This document shows, in pieces, positions 16,755-24,324 of a stretch of DNA of 64,000 bases. The notes beneath the pieces are model-generated. The model was not told where the DNA came from and did not search any database. It saw nothing but the letters and a program-made list of their open reading frames with translations. The stretch comes from Clostridium tunisiense TJ (GTDB lineage: Bacteria > Bacillota > Clostridia > Clostridiales > Clostridiaceae), in contig NZ_AMQH01000012.1 of assembly GCF_000300195.1 (NCBI RefSeq), positions 372,001-436,000 on the forward strand, in the 5' to 3' direction. Position 1 is the stretch's first letter, and every line of letters begins with the position of its first letter. The position numbers and the translations under genes are program-made.

Positions 16755-17294
16755 TTACCAACGCTCATAATATACTATATCTTCGAGTTTCTTTCTTGGA
16801 CGAGGTTTTGGAGTTTCATCAGGATAGCCAATAGTTATAACTCCAACTACATATTTGTCAGAAGGTATATTTAAAACTGGCCTAATCTCTTCTTGCGTAA
16901 ACTCAGCAACCCAGCAGGCTCCTAGTCCTGAATTATTAGCTTGTAGCAACATATATCCTGCTGAAATTGAGGTGTCTCTAATAATTCGTTTCACCTCATC
17001 CTCGGGACTATTATCATCCAAATAAACATCTATACCTTCTTTTATTCTACAACGTATATCTGCAACGCATACAATAAAAACAGGAGCTGTAAGCATCCAT
17101 TTTTGATTATGAGAAGCCTCCATTACATTCTGTCTCATTTTTTCAGACCTTACTACTATATAGCGCCAAGGCTGTGTATTATTACCTGATGGCGCAAGTC
17201 TTCCACTCTCAAGTACCTCATTTATTTTTTCATCTTCAACTGGCTTGTCAGCATATTTTCTTATGCTTCTACGCATTTCAATTTCTTTAATCAT
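16755..17294 (-). CDS. Nitroreductase family protein
   Basis: A 179-residue FMN-dependent NAD(P)H oxidoreductase of the nitroreductase superfamily. The FMN phosphate-binding RRSIRKYADKPV lies at residues 8-19, the family's LAPSGNNTQPWRYIVV at 32-47, and the late GYPDETPKPRPRKKLEDIVYY at the C-terminus. The LGACWVAEF block near 125 lines the dimer cofactor site. It acts in the cytoplasm on nitro compounds, quinones or enones; the natural substrate is not apparent. It is monocistronic on the minus strand, with GAAAGAAGTG before the ATG as a moderate ribosome binding site. Confidence 0.88.
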   Translation of the reverse strand: MIKEIEMRRSIRKYADKPVEDEKINEVLESGRLAPSGNNTQPWRYIVVRSEKMRQNVMEASHNQKWMLTAPVFIVCVADIRCRIKEGIDVYLDDNSPEDEVKRIIRDTSISAGYMLLQANNSGLGACWVAEFTQEEIRPVLNIPSDKYVVGVITIGYPDETPKPRPRKKLEDIVYYERW

Positions 17295-17676
17295 ATATTG
17301 TTTTCACTTCTTTCAATTGTATTTTAATACATTTTATCATACCATTTTGCCTCGATTACTTATAATCATATCATTTAAGGGTAATTGATTCCATATAACT
17401 AATAAATTACAGAGTATTTATATATTATTTTTTAACACTGTATTGTTCAGTTTTCAAAGAACATTATTATTACCCTAAATTTCACTAGCTGCATTGCTTG
17501 ATTATCAAGAGGTGTCTTAATGATTCTTAGTAATGTTCATCTCAAATGGAGCAGGGGAGTTGAATATAATTGTTAAGGATTAGGAGATAATGCTTAATTA
17601 ATATTTGCTTTTTTAAAAGTCTTTTAGTAGGCATAGATGTGTTTTTTTTATTGCTAAAAATATATTCAGATGCTAC
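17295..17676. other. Intergenic region between divergent genes
   Basis: No gene is supported. It should hold the nitroreductase promoter on the minus strand. On the plus strand only short frames occur before the promoter-like repeat at 17677. Confidence 0.4.
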
Positions 17677-17709
17677 AGGTATATTGTTATGGTAATTATA
17701 TGGTAAAAT
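17677..17709 (+). repeat. Promoter-like dispersed element, copy 3
   Basis: AGGTATATTGTTATGG followed by TAATTATATGGTAAAAT. The extended -10 (TGGTAAAAT) sits about 60 nt before the ribosome binding site of the acetyltransferase gene, a suitable distance for a promoter. Confidence 0.6.
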
Positions 17710-17775
17710 GAAACTTATACCATAGTGTTTTCCTATGTTAGATTATTTTATAATAATAGTAAAGGGGTATTGAAT

Positions 17776-18294
17776 ATGGGGTTAAAAAATTTAGAAACAA
17801 ATAGGTTAATAATTAGAAGTACTAGGAAAGAAGATACGGATTTTTGCTTAGGCATATGGTTAGATGAGGAAATGGGGAAATACTTATCAGACCCACCTCG
17901 TGAAAAAGCAAATGATCTCTATTTGGAATGGAAAGAGAATGTAGAAATTTATGATGGTTGTTATTATTTTATTGCAGTTTCAAAGGAAACTGGAAATTGC
18001 ATTGGAACCTGTAGTGCAATTCCAAGTGAAGACAAAAGGCAATGGGACTTAGGATATGCCATTCATAAAAACTACTGGCGTCAAGGCTATGCAACGGAAA
18101 TGATAAAAGCATTAATTGACTTTTGTCATGGTAATGGCGCTAAGAAAATAACAGCTCCTGTGGCACAACAAAACAAGGGTTCAAATGCAGTGCTAAAAAA
18201 GCTTAACTTTTATATTGAAAAAGAAGGTACTTTCAAAAAATCTGGCACCGACATTATATATGATGAGTATGTATATGTCCTTGATTTAGAATAA
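17776..18294 (+). CDS. GNAT family N-acetyltransferase (RimJ/RimL type)
   Basis: A 172-residue cytoplasmic acetyl-CoA-dependent transferase. It starts LETNRLIIRSTRKEDTDF like RimJ/RimL-type proteins, has the central strand YYFIAVSKETGNCIGTC, then the acetyl-CoA binding region LGYAIHKNYWRQGYATEMIKA near residues 95-115, and NKGSNAVLKKLNFY near 135. The acceptor (a protein N-terminus, aminoglycoside or other amine) cannot be told. The ATG at 17776 follows AAAGGGG; the frame is open to an ATG at 17725, but that has no Shine-Dalgarno. It is preceded by the promoter-like repeat. Confidence 0.88.
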   Translation: MGLKNLETNRLIIRSTRKEDTDFCLGIWLDEEMGKYLSDPPREKANDLYLEWKENVEIYDGCYYFIAVSKETGNCIGTCSAIPSEDKRQWDLGYAIHKNYWRQGYATEMIKALIDFCHGNGAKKITAPVAQQNKGSNAVLKKLNFYIEKEGTFKKSGTDIIYDEYVYVLDLE

Positions 18295-18365
18295 TTCTTG
18301 CTTTAGTAAGATTAATAATATTTTCAGGGTAGTGTAGTGCAAATGAGAAACTAAGCAAAAGTTGG

Positions 18366-18398
18366 AGGTATATTATTACAGTAATTATATGGTAAAAT
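18366..18398 (+). repeat. Promoter-like dispersed element, copy 4
   Basis: AGGTATATTATTACAG followed by TAATTATATGGTAAAAT, the best match to the consensus. It ends about 15 nt before the AAGGGG ribosome binding site of the S51 peptidase gene, so a transcript starting just after the -10 box would have a very short leader. Confidence 0.6.
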
Positions 18399-18429
18399 AG
18401 TGATGGGTTAAATTAAGGGGTGATTAAGT

Positions 18430-19056
18430 ATGTTGATATTATCAGGTGGGGGAGATCCAGAAAAAGTTAAGCCAATTGATAATTTTTTTGCCAGTAAAAT
18501 AAATAAAGAAAAAGTGTTGATATATATTCCTATTGCAATGGAGGAATCCTGTTTTACTTATGAGGAATGCTATGAGTGGTTCACAAAAACTTATAGGGAA
18601 TATGGAATTCGTAAAATCCAGATGTGGACTGATTTAAAGGGAAAGAAGTTATCTAGTGAATATGCAGGAGTATTCATTGGAGGAGGAAATACTTATAAGC
18701 TACTAAAGATTATGAAAGATACAAATTTTGATAAAGAGGTTATTAAATTTTTAAGTAATGATGGTATTGTTTATGGAGGTTCCGCTGGAGCTATTATATT
18801 TGGAAAAACAATTGATTCAGCAAAATACGCAGATAAGAACATAGTTGATTTAATGGATACAAAAGGTTTGAATCTTTTAAATAATAAAGATGTTTGGTGT
18901 CATTATAAGAAAGAAGATGATGAGTTAATTAATTCTTATGATAATAAGCTATACATTTTATATGAGGAGTCAGGGATTATTATTGATGGACAAGATGTGA
19001 AAGGAATAGGGAAAAAATATAAAGTGAAATCCTTGCAATTTAAAGCACAAGGATGA
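18430..19056 (+). CDS. Peptidase S51 (dipeptidase E-like)
   Basis: A 208-residue cytoplasmic class I glutamine-amidotransferase-like hydrolase of the S51 family, which cleaves Asp-Xaa dipeptides (PepE) or related substrates. It shows the opening ILSGGGDPEK, the FIGGGNTYKLL turn near residue 82 and the nucleophile elbow GGSAGAII with Ser at 118. A His in DVWCHYKKED near 157 is a candidate for the second catalytic residue. The length is slightly below the usual 220-230. AAGGGGTGAT precedes the ATG. It is probably transcribed from the repeat element just upstream. Confidence 0.85.
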   Translation: MLILSGGGDPEKVKPIDNFFASKINKEKVLIYIPIAMEESCFTYEECYEWFTKTYREYGIRKIQMWTDLKGKKLSSEYAGVFIGGGNTYKLLKIMKDTNFDKEVIKFLSNDGIVYGGSAGAIIFGKTIDSAKYADKNIVDLMDTKGLNLLNNKDVWCHYKKEDDELINSYDNKLYILYEESGIIIDGQDVKGIGKKYKVKSLQFKAQG

Positions 19057-19110
19057 TTGTTTAATTTCAAAGGTTCATGAAGTTTGGTGATAATATAATG
19101 GAGGTTACAT

Positions 19111-19680
19111 ATGAAAAATAATAATGAAATATTAAAAAACATCCCTTTTACATTTTTTATCTTATTACCAATTATAATGATAATTTTTAGAAGTAATGGA
19201 ATCACCCTTATGAACAATACCTATGCAAATTTATATTTAATTATTTATGCAGCAATTTCAATAAAGTTTATTTTCGGAACTAATAAAAACTCTAAGTGGT
19301 TAGGGATATATGTGCTTATTTATGTACTATTTGAATTTTGTGCTTACACTGGTTCATATGAATCATACAAATCTCCAAACAATAAAAATACAGTAATTGT
19401 AGAATATATAAATGTGTTTCCTCATGCAGAAAAATTAAAGGTTTATAAAAGGTCTTTTATTATATTTAAAAAAGAACTAGTAGAAACTCCTGTCGCTGGC
19501 TCAGGAGACTACAAAATATTATGGAAAGGTGATAGCTCTGTAATAGTAACTGGAACTCCTATAGCAAGTTTTAGAAATTCTTATGAGAATGGTAGTCTTG
19601 ATAATCATTATAAAAATATGATAAATGAAGGTACAATTGAGTTGATTTTTACTGAAGGAATTCTGATAAACATAGAATAG
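19111..19680 (+). CDS. Membrane protein, tandem paralogue 1
   Basis: A 189-residue protein with three hydrophobic helices in the first 90 residues (about 13-30, 40-60 and 65-85), then a conserved GSYESYKSPNNKNT junction and an extracytoplasmic or cytoplasmic beta-rich domain ending TEGILINIE. The gene at 19992 encodes a protein of exactly the same length with the same helix layout and the same motifs (SYESYKSP, LDNHY.NMI, GILINI). AATGGAGG precedes the ATG. It starts 54 nt after the S51 gene and may be co-transcribed with it. I recognise no family; the function is unknown. Confidence 0.7.
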   Translation: MKNNNEILKNIPFTFFILLPIIMIIFRSNGITLMNNTYANLYLIIYAAISIKFIFGTNKNSKWLGIYVLIYVLFEFCAYTGSYESYKSPNNKNTVIVEYINVFPHAEKLKVYKRSFIIFKKELVETPVAGSGDYKILWKGDSSVIVTGTPIASFRNSYENGSLDNHYKNMINEGTIELIFTEGILINIE

Positions 19681-19762
19681 AACCTGTTTCCTTGTCGGCA
19701 CAAGCTTGCTTGTGAACTCAAAATATCCTTCACATCTTTGACTTGTTATTTTCAGATGCCTA
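19681..19762. mobile_element. MITE-like element, partial copy (right end)
   Basis: Matches the right half of the copy at 52375-52539: AACCTG, a CTTGCTTGTGAACTCAAAATAT block, then CTTTGACTTGTTATTTTCAG and GATGCC. The left end is missing. It lies between the two paralogous membrane-protein genes. Confidence 0.6.
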
Positions 19763-19772
19763 ATAATAAGTT

Positions 19773-19813
19773 AAGCCTTAGTTTTATAACTGTAAAACTA
19801 AGGCTTATTTTTA
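19773..19813 (+). terminator. Rho-independent terminator
   Basis: Perfect 14-bp stem AAGCCTTAGTTTTA / TAAAACTAAGGCTT followed by ATTTTTATT. Confidence 0.85.
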
Positions 19814-19837
19814 TTATAAAAGTATAAATATGTAAAA

Positions 19838-19860
19838 TGACAGTTATTGTATGGTAAAAT
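19838..19860 (+). repeat. Promoter-like dispersed element, degenerate copy 5
   Basis: GACAGTTATTGTATGGTAAAAT keeps only the right part of the repeat with its extended -10. It precedes paralogue 2 by about 130 nt. Confidence 0.4.
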
Positions 19861-19991
19861 ATAAGTAGAGAATAATAGACTGGAAAATAGGATGTAGTAG
19901 TTTTAAAGCTACAACACAAACATTAAGGAAGAAGTAAATATAGGGTTCTCATTTTTATTAAAGTATGACCATAGCATAATGGAGGGTAAAT

Positions 19992-20561
19992 ATGAAAAGT
20001 AAGGATATAACAATTAAAAACATTTCGCTTATGCTTTTAATCTTATTATCAATTTTAATGATAGTTTTAGAGAAAAATGGAATCACTCTTATGAATAATA
20101 TATATGTATACATATATATTGCTATTTATATAGGGCTTTCAGTAACATATGTTTTGCTAACTAATAAAACTTGCAATTGGTTAGGTATATTTGTAGTTGT
20201 TTATCTGATATTTGTATGTTTCAGTTATTTGGGTTCATATGAATCATATAAATCACCAAGCAATAAAAATAAATTAATAGTGGAAAATAAAACTGTATTT
20301 CTTAACTCTGCAAAATTAACGGTTAGTAAAGGAACTTGTGGGATATTTAAAAAAGAACTATTCCAAACCTCTAGCACTTGCTCACAAGGATGGAGCGTAT
20401 TCTGGAAAGACGATAGTTCAATAATATTAACTGGCCCCGCTGTAGTAGAGTTTAAAGATTTTTATAAGAATGGTGTCCTTGATAATCATTATATAAACAT
20501 GATAAAAGAAAGTAAAATTGAAATACTTTCTTCTGAAGGAATTCTGATAAACATAGATTAA
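19992..20561 (+). CDS. Membrane protein, tandem paralogue 2
   Basis: 189 residues, paralogous to the product of 19111: the same three N-terminal helices, the shared GSYESYKSPSNKNK junction near residue 85, and the same tail (LDNHYINMIKE, EGILINID). The shared parts appear close to half identical by eye, highest after the third helix. ATGGAGGG precedes the ATG. The duplication is older than the MITE fragment lying between the copies. The function is unknown. Confidence 0.7.
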   Translation: MKSKDITIKNISLMLLILLSILMIVLEKNGITLMNNIYVYIYIAIYIGLSVTYVLLTNKTCNWLGIFVVVYLIFVCFSYLGSYESYKSPSNKNKLIVENKTVFLNSAKLTVSKGTCGIFKKELFQTSSTCSQGWSVFWKDDSSIILTGPAVVEFKDFYKNGVLDNHYINMIKESKIEILSSEGILINID

Positions 20562-20774
20562 GGTATAGTTTGAGGAAGAAAAATGAATAGATTGAACAGA
20601 ATAGATTTAAAAAAATTTAATGAAAGAATAAAGTAACTTTATGTATAATAGGCTAAGGCTAAAATGAGCTATTCAGCCTAAAGTTATAAATTTTTGTACA
20701 GCTACTAGAAGCGCTAGCATTATGTTTAGGCTTAAAATATAATAAAAATAAATATCTGTAGAACTATGTGAAGT
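20562..20774. other. Structured non-coding region
   Basis: AGCCTAAA (20675-20682) can pair perfectly with TTTAGGCT (20725-20732), enclosing GCTA...TAGC. The AGCCT part could instead pair with AGGCT at 20650-20654. No gene is present. Confidence 0.4.
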
Positions 20775-20825
20775 AAGGATAGTAATGAATTATTTGTTTA
20801 TTACCATCCTTTATTTTTATTTTTG
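20775..20825 (+). terminator. Rho-independent terminator
   Basis: AAGGATAGTAAT / ATTACCATCCTT stem (one mismatch) with TTATTTTTATTTTT. It ends whatever transcript crosses 20562-20774. Confidence 0.7.
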
Positions 20826-20907
20826 ATAGAAATAGTGAAAATTCAACGAAGTATTAGGTGAATAGAAAAACACTTAAAAATGAGCTTGTATAGAAAAGAG
20901 GTTAATT

Positions 20908-21462
20908 ATGGAGATTTCTGAAGATAATTTTATTCATCAATTAAAGCTGCAAAATGAAGAAGCTTTAAGTTATATCTTAGAGCAATATGGTTGGATTATT
21001 AAATCTACTGTAAAAAAACATCTGTATAATTTAGAAAGTCTTCAAGGTGAATGTATAAATGACATACTTATGGCAGTTTGGTACAACATCCATAGCTTTG
21101 ATGAGAGTAGAAGTGAATTTAAAAACTGGCTAGCTGGTGTAGCAAAATATAAATGCATAGATTATAAAAGAAAGTATTTGAAGAATTTAGGTCATGAAGA
21201 TGTTGACAATTTAGAGATCAGTGTAGAAGATAACTCATTGAATGAAATACTCAATAATGAGCTTAATAAAGATTTAGATTCCATGCTTAACTGCTTAAAG
21301 AAAGAGGACAAAGATTTATTTCTAAAGCTATATTTAGAGGAAAAAGCTATGGATCAGGTATGTTTTGAAACGGGTATGAAAAGAGAGGTTATTTACAACA
21401 GGCTATCAAGAGCAAAAAAGAAGATTAAAAATGTACTGAATACAAATGAAAGCAGGGTGTAA
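20908..21462 (+). CDS. ECF-type sigma factor
   Basis: A 184-residue sigma-70 family protein with regions 2 and 4 only. Region 2 includes INDILMAVWYNIHSFDESRSEFKNWLAGVAKYKCIDYKR (residues about 50-90). A variable acidic linker follows, then region 4 with the helix-turn-helix KAMDQVCFETGMKREVIYNRLSRAKKKIK (about 148-178). It would direct RNA polymerase to stress or envelope genes. AAAGAGG precedes the ATG. The next gene, 4 nt downstream, is a DUF4179 membrane protein of the kind that holds such sigma factors at the membrane, so the pair forms a regulatory unit and is probably autoregulated. Confidence 0.88.
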   Translation: MEISEDNFIHQLKLQNEEALSYILEQYGWIIKSTVKKHLYNLESLQGECINDILMAVWYNIHSFDESRSEFKNWLAGVAKYKCIDYKRKYLKNLGHEDVDNLEISVEDNSLNEILNNELNKDLDSMLNCLKKEDKDLFLKLYLEEKAMDQVCFETGMKREVIYNRLSRAKKKIKNVLNTNESRV

Positions 21463-21466
21463 TCTA

Positions 21467-22570
21467 ATGGGCAATAATATATATGATATGTTAAATGATA
21501 ACAATATTGATTTAGAAGGATTAGATAGAGAAGGATTTAATCCTATTGAAAAAAAACAAATAGAAGCTAGATTTAAAAAGTCTATTAATAAAAATGAGAA
21601 AAAGAGCATAAAGAAGGGAATAATGGCAGCAGCTATTGTAATTGCTATTGCGGTAGGAACTGTTGGAAGTGGTTTTGGAACTTCTGTAGCTGCTGCAATT
21701 AAGTTAGCAACAGCAGATATGGGATTATTTTTAGGCACTAATAAGGATTTAGGTAGATATAAAACTGTAGTTGATCAAAGTAAAAGTAGTGAGGCTATAA
21801 GTGTCCAATTAAATGAAGTTATACTAAATGGAAATGAATTAGTAGTGTCAACCACAATTAAATACGAGAAAGGTGATTTAAAAATTGAAAGTATTGATGT
21901 CCATGGAGAAGTATTTATAAATGGAGTAGAGCTATCAGAATCCTCCAGTGGAGTTGGAAAAATTACTAAGGATTCCACATTTCAGCAGGTAGTGACCTAT
22001 AGTCTTAAGGACAATGAACTAAAAGGGGACTTAGCAGTAAAAATAGTTTATCCATCAATATTGTTAAATGGAGAAGTAACTAATATAAAACCTTATGAAT
22101 TTGAATTTAATACTAATGGGGATAAATTAGCTGGAGACACTATAAAACTTCCAATAAATCATAACTTTACTTTGGAAAATGGTAGTATAGTAACACTAAA
22201 AAATTATGTAAGCAATAAAGTTAGTACAAAGTTATTTTTAGATATTGATAATACAAATAAATCTGAGACTGTTTATGATATACAGTTAAGGGGCTATGAT
22301 AATTGTGGAAATAAAATTGTGTTTAAACCAAGAATTATGAGTGCAGACCAAGGTATTCTTGAACTATCAACTGCATTAGGTGAAGAAATCAGTGATGAGG
22401 CAATAGAGATAACCTTAACACCATATGCAGCGGCTTTTTCAGAGGGTAATGGAATTTTCATTAGTGACTTGAAGCAGATTGAGAAAAAAGTAGCCTTTCC
22501 AGGTAAAAATCAAAAGTTAGATAATGGTTATAAGCAAGTTGGCGAAGAATTTACTATAAAAATAAAGTAA
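21467..22570 (+). CDS. DUF4179 domain protein, likely anti-sigma factor
   Basis: A 367-residue protein with a charged cytoplasmic N-terminus (1-50), one membrane helix at about 51-72 and an extracellular DUF4179 domain opening with ATADMGLFLGTNKDLGRYKT, followed by an immunoglobulin-like strand-rich region. DUF4179 proteins are routinely paired with ECF sigma factors, which fits the sigma gene 4 nt upstream. An in-frame ATG at 21446 lies inside the sigma gene; ATG 21467 is preferred because AGGGTG lies just upstream. The inference is that it binds the sigma factor at the membrane and releases it on an envelope signal. Confidence 0.8.
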   Translation: MGNNIYDMLNDNNIDLEGLDREGFNPIEKKQIEARFKKSINKNEKKSIKKGIMAAAIVIAIAVGTVGSGFGTSVAAAIKLATADMGLFLGTNKDLGRYKTVVDQSKSSEAISVQLNEVILNGNELVVSTTIKYEKGDLKIESIDVHGEVFINGVELSESSSGVGKITKDSTFQQVVTYSLKDNELKGDLAVKIVYPSILLNGEVTNIKPYEFEFNTNGDKLAGDTIKLPINHNFTLENGSIVTLKNYVSNKVSTKLFLDIDNTNKSETVYDIQLRGYDNCGNKIVFKPRIMSADQGILELSTALGEEISDEAIEITLTPYAAAFSEGNGIFISDLKQIEKKVAFPGKNQKLDNGYKQVGEEFTIKIK

Positions 22571-22933
22571 GGTATGTATTCTACTTGCTAATTAATAAAC
22601 TTTTTTAAAACTAAGAACTTTCAACAATTTGCATTGTTCAATTTGACCAATGCAAATTTTTTATAAAATAGCAGGCTTACAATTCATTCAAGAGAAATAT
22701 AGCTAATTATATGGAAAAGATATTAGGTTTAAAACTACTCTTGAAAATGTTGGAATTCAACCTTTGTTTAAAGTATAATAGAGATATATACTTAGATAAA
22801 TAGTTTCGATATTTGATAATGAATAAACAGAAGTCAAGAGATATTATAAAGTTATAAATATTTATTCTAAAAGTAGATTTAGTAATCTAATGGAGAACTA
22901 TGAAACACTATAAAATTTAAGGAGGACAATAAA
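22571..22933. other. Intergenic region
   Basis: It holds the terminator at 22626-22663 and an AATTATATGGAAAAGAT stretch near 22708 that weakly resembles the promoter-like repeat. No gene is seen. Confidence 0.4.
22626..22663 (+). terminator. Rho-independent terminator
   Basis: Perfect 11-bp stem AATTTGCATTG / CAATGCAAATT followed by TTTTAT. It closes the sigma/DUF4179 operon. Confidence 0.85.
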
Positions 22934-23305
22934 ATGCCAGAATCAAATAACATTTTATCATGGACATTAATATCAGAGTGCCCAATTCCTAATGATGCAA
23001 AGGATTTACTAGTGGAAGGGGAGGTAGCAATTGCTGCTTATAAAACCTTCCGCGATAGTGCTATATTTACTAATAAGAGATTAATCGTAAGAGATTCACA
23101 GGGACTTACAGGAAAAAAAGTAGAGATATACTCACTACCATACTCCTCAATTAACATGTGGTCTACAGAAAATGCAGGAAAATTATTTGATATGAATGCT
23201 GAAGTTGAACTTTGGACAAGGGCAGGGCATATAAAAGTAAACTTAAACAAAGATGTGGATATACGTAAGTTTGATAAACTAATAGCAAGTGTTCTTTTAA
23301 AATAA
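22934..23305 (+). CDS. Bacterial PH domain protein
   Basis: A 123-residue soluble protein made of a single bacterial pleckstrin-homology domain (YvbH/bPH type). It has the typical strand pattern with SAIFTNKRLIVRDSQGLTGKK near residue 40, the YSLPYSSINMWSTE block near 65, and the C-terminal helix FDKLIASVLL. Such domains are membrane-associated or oligomeric rings of unclear role. AAGGAGG lies eight bases before the ATG. It is monocistronic with its own terminator, between two sigma-factor operons. Confidence 0.85.
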   Translation: MPESNNILSWTLISECPIPNDAKDLLVEGEVAIAAYKTFRDSAIFTNKRLIVRDSQGLTGKKVEIYSLPYSSINMWSTENAGKLFDMNAEVELWTRAGHIKVNLNKDVDIRKFDKLIASVLLK

Positions 23306-23366
23306 TATGTAAAATTGGAAGTGCTCACATGTTAGATAAATAATATATCATTCATTGGTTTAGAAG

Positions 23367-23409
23367 GTAGCTAAAGGTATGGTTAAAAATACTCTTAGCT
23401 ACTTTTTTC
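23367..23409 (+). terminator. Rho-independent terminator (GTAGCTAA type)
   Basis: GTAGCTAA / TTAGCTAC with an inner GTAT / ATAC pair, then six T residues. The hairpin is close in sequence to the one at 30646-30681. Confidence 0.85.
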
Positions 23410-23462
23410 TTACATAAATGCAATATTGAAGAATTGAAGCAAAGTATTAATTAGTGTTTCAT

Positions 23463-23597
23463 TAGGTATCTGAAAATAAATGACAAGTGAAAAATATTTT
23501 GAGTTCACGAGCAAACTTGTGCTGACAAGGAGCTTGTTGACCTAGTATAACAGTAGTTAGAGGAAAATACTGACTTGTTTATTTTTGAAGATGCCTT
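23463..23597. mobile_element. MITE-like element, full copy (inverted orientation)
   Basis: Ends are inverted repeats: GGTATCTGAAAATAAATGACAAG on the left and CTTGTTTATTTTTGAAGATGCC on the right. TTA flanks both ends. The interior shares CTCAAAATAT and CTTGTG blocks with the copies at 19681 and 52375 when reversed. It carries no coding capacity and is about 135 nt long. Confidence 0.7.
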
Positions 23598-23754
23598 ATG
23601 CTAAATCTAAAAAAATTAAAATAGAAATTGAGTTTTAGAAAAACTGATCAATTGAAAAAGAAAGTTTATAGTAAAGTGTTACTTTTTTAAAATCAATAAG
23701 GTCTTTATAGTTATAGGGTATTTAGAGAAGATATATTAGGGGGGGGAAGAGTTT

Positions 23755-24324
23755 TTGAGTACAGATTCTTTGTTGGTAGAGAAAGTTCTAAAAGGTGATG
23801 AGAAGGCATATGAAACTCTTATTGTGAAGTATCAAGATACTATCTACGGTTTTTTATATAAAACCACCTTGGATAAAGAGGATAGTGAAGATATCATGCA
23901 AGAAACCTTTTTAAAAGCCTATAAAAATTTATATAAACTCGAAGATAAGTCTAGCTTTTATCACTGGTTATTCAAAATTACAATTAATACAATGAACACT
24001 CATTTAAAAAAGAGGAAAAAATCCACTGTGGAGTTTGATGAGTCTTTTGAAAACTTAAAATCCGATGATAAATACAATCCTGAAAATATGCTAGAGCTAA
24101 AGGAGAAAGAGAGAGAACTACATAGAAGATTGAGCATTCTTAAGGAAGATCAAAAGAATATTATTTTGCTTAAATTTGTCCATGGATTTTCTTATAAGGA
24201 AATAGCAGAATTTCTTAAAATTAATGAAGATACGGTTAAAATGAAGGCCTTTAGAGCAAAGAAAAAGTTATATATTTCAAGTGGAGATGAAATAGAAGAA
24301 GGAGGTATTTTAAATGAAGTGTAA
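23755..24324 (+). CDS. ECF-type sigma factor (SigM/SigW-like)
   Basis: A 189-residue ECF sigma factor. Region 2 contains YQDTIYGFLYKTTLDKEDSE and DIMQETFLKAYKNLY (residues 25-62), followed by the SSFYHWLFKITINTM helix. Region 4 contains ILLKFVHGFSYKEIAEFL and INEDTVKMKAFRAKKKL (about 137-175). It starts with TTG after a G-rich site (GGGGGGAAG); no ATG is better placed. It overlaps the anti-sigma gene by 11 nt, so the two are translationally coupled. Phylogenetically it is distinct from the sigma factor at 20908. Likely regulon: envelope stress. Confidence 0.88.
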   Translation: MSTDSLLVEKVLKGDEKAYETLIVKYQDTIYGFLYKTTLDKEDSEDIMQETFLKAYKNLYKLEDKSSFYHWLFKITINTMNTHLKKRKKSTVEFDESFENLKSDDKYNPENMLELKEKERELHRRLSILKEDQKNIILLKFVHGFSYKEIAEFLKINEDTVKMKAFRAKKKLYISSGDEIEEGGILNEV

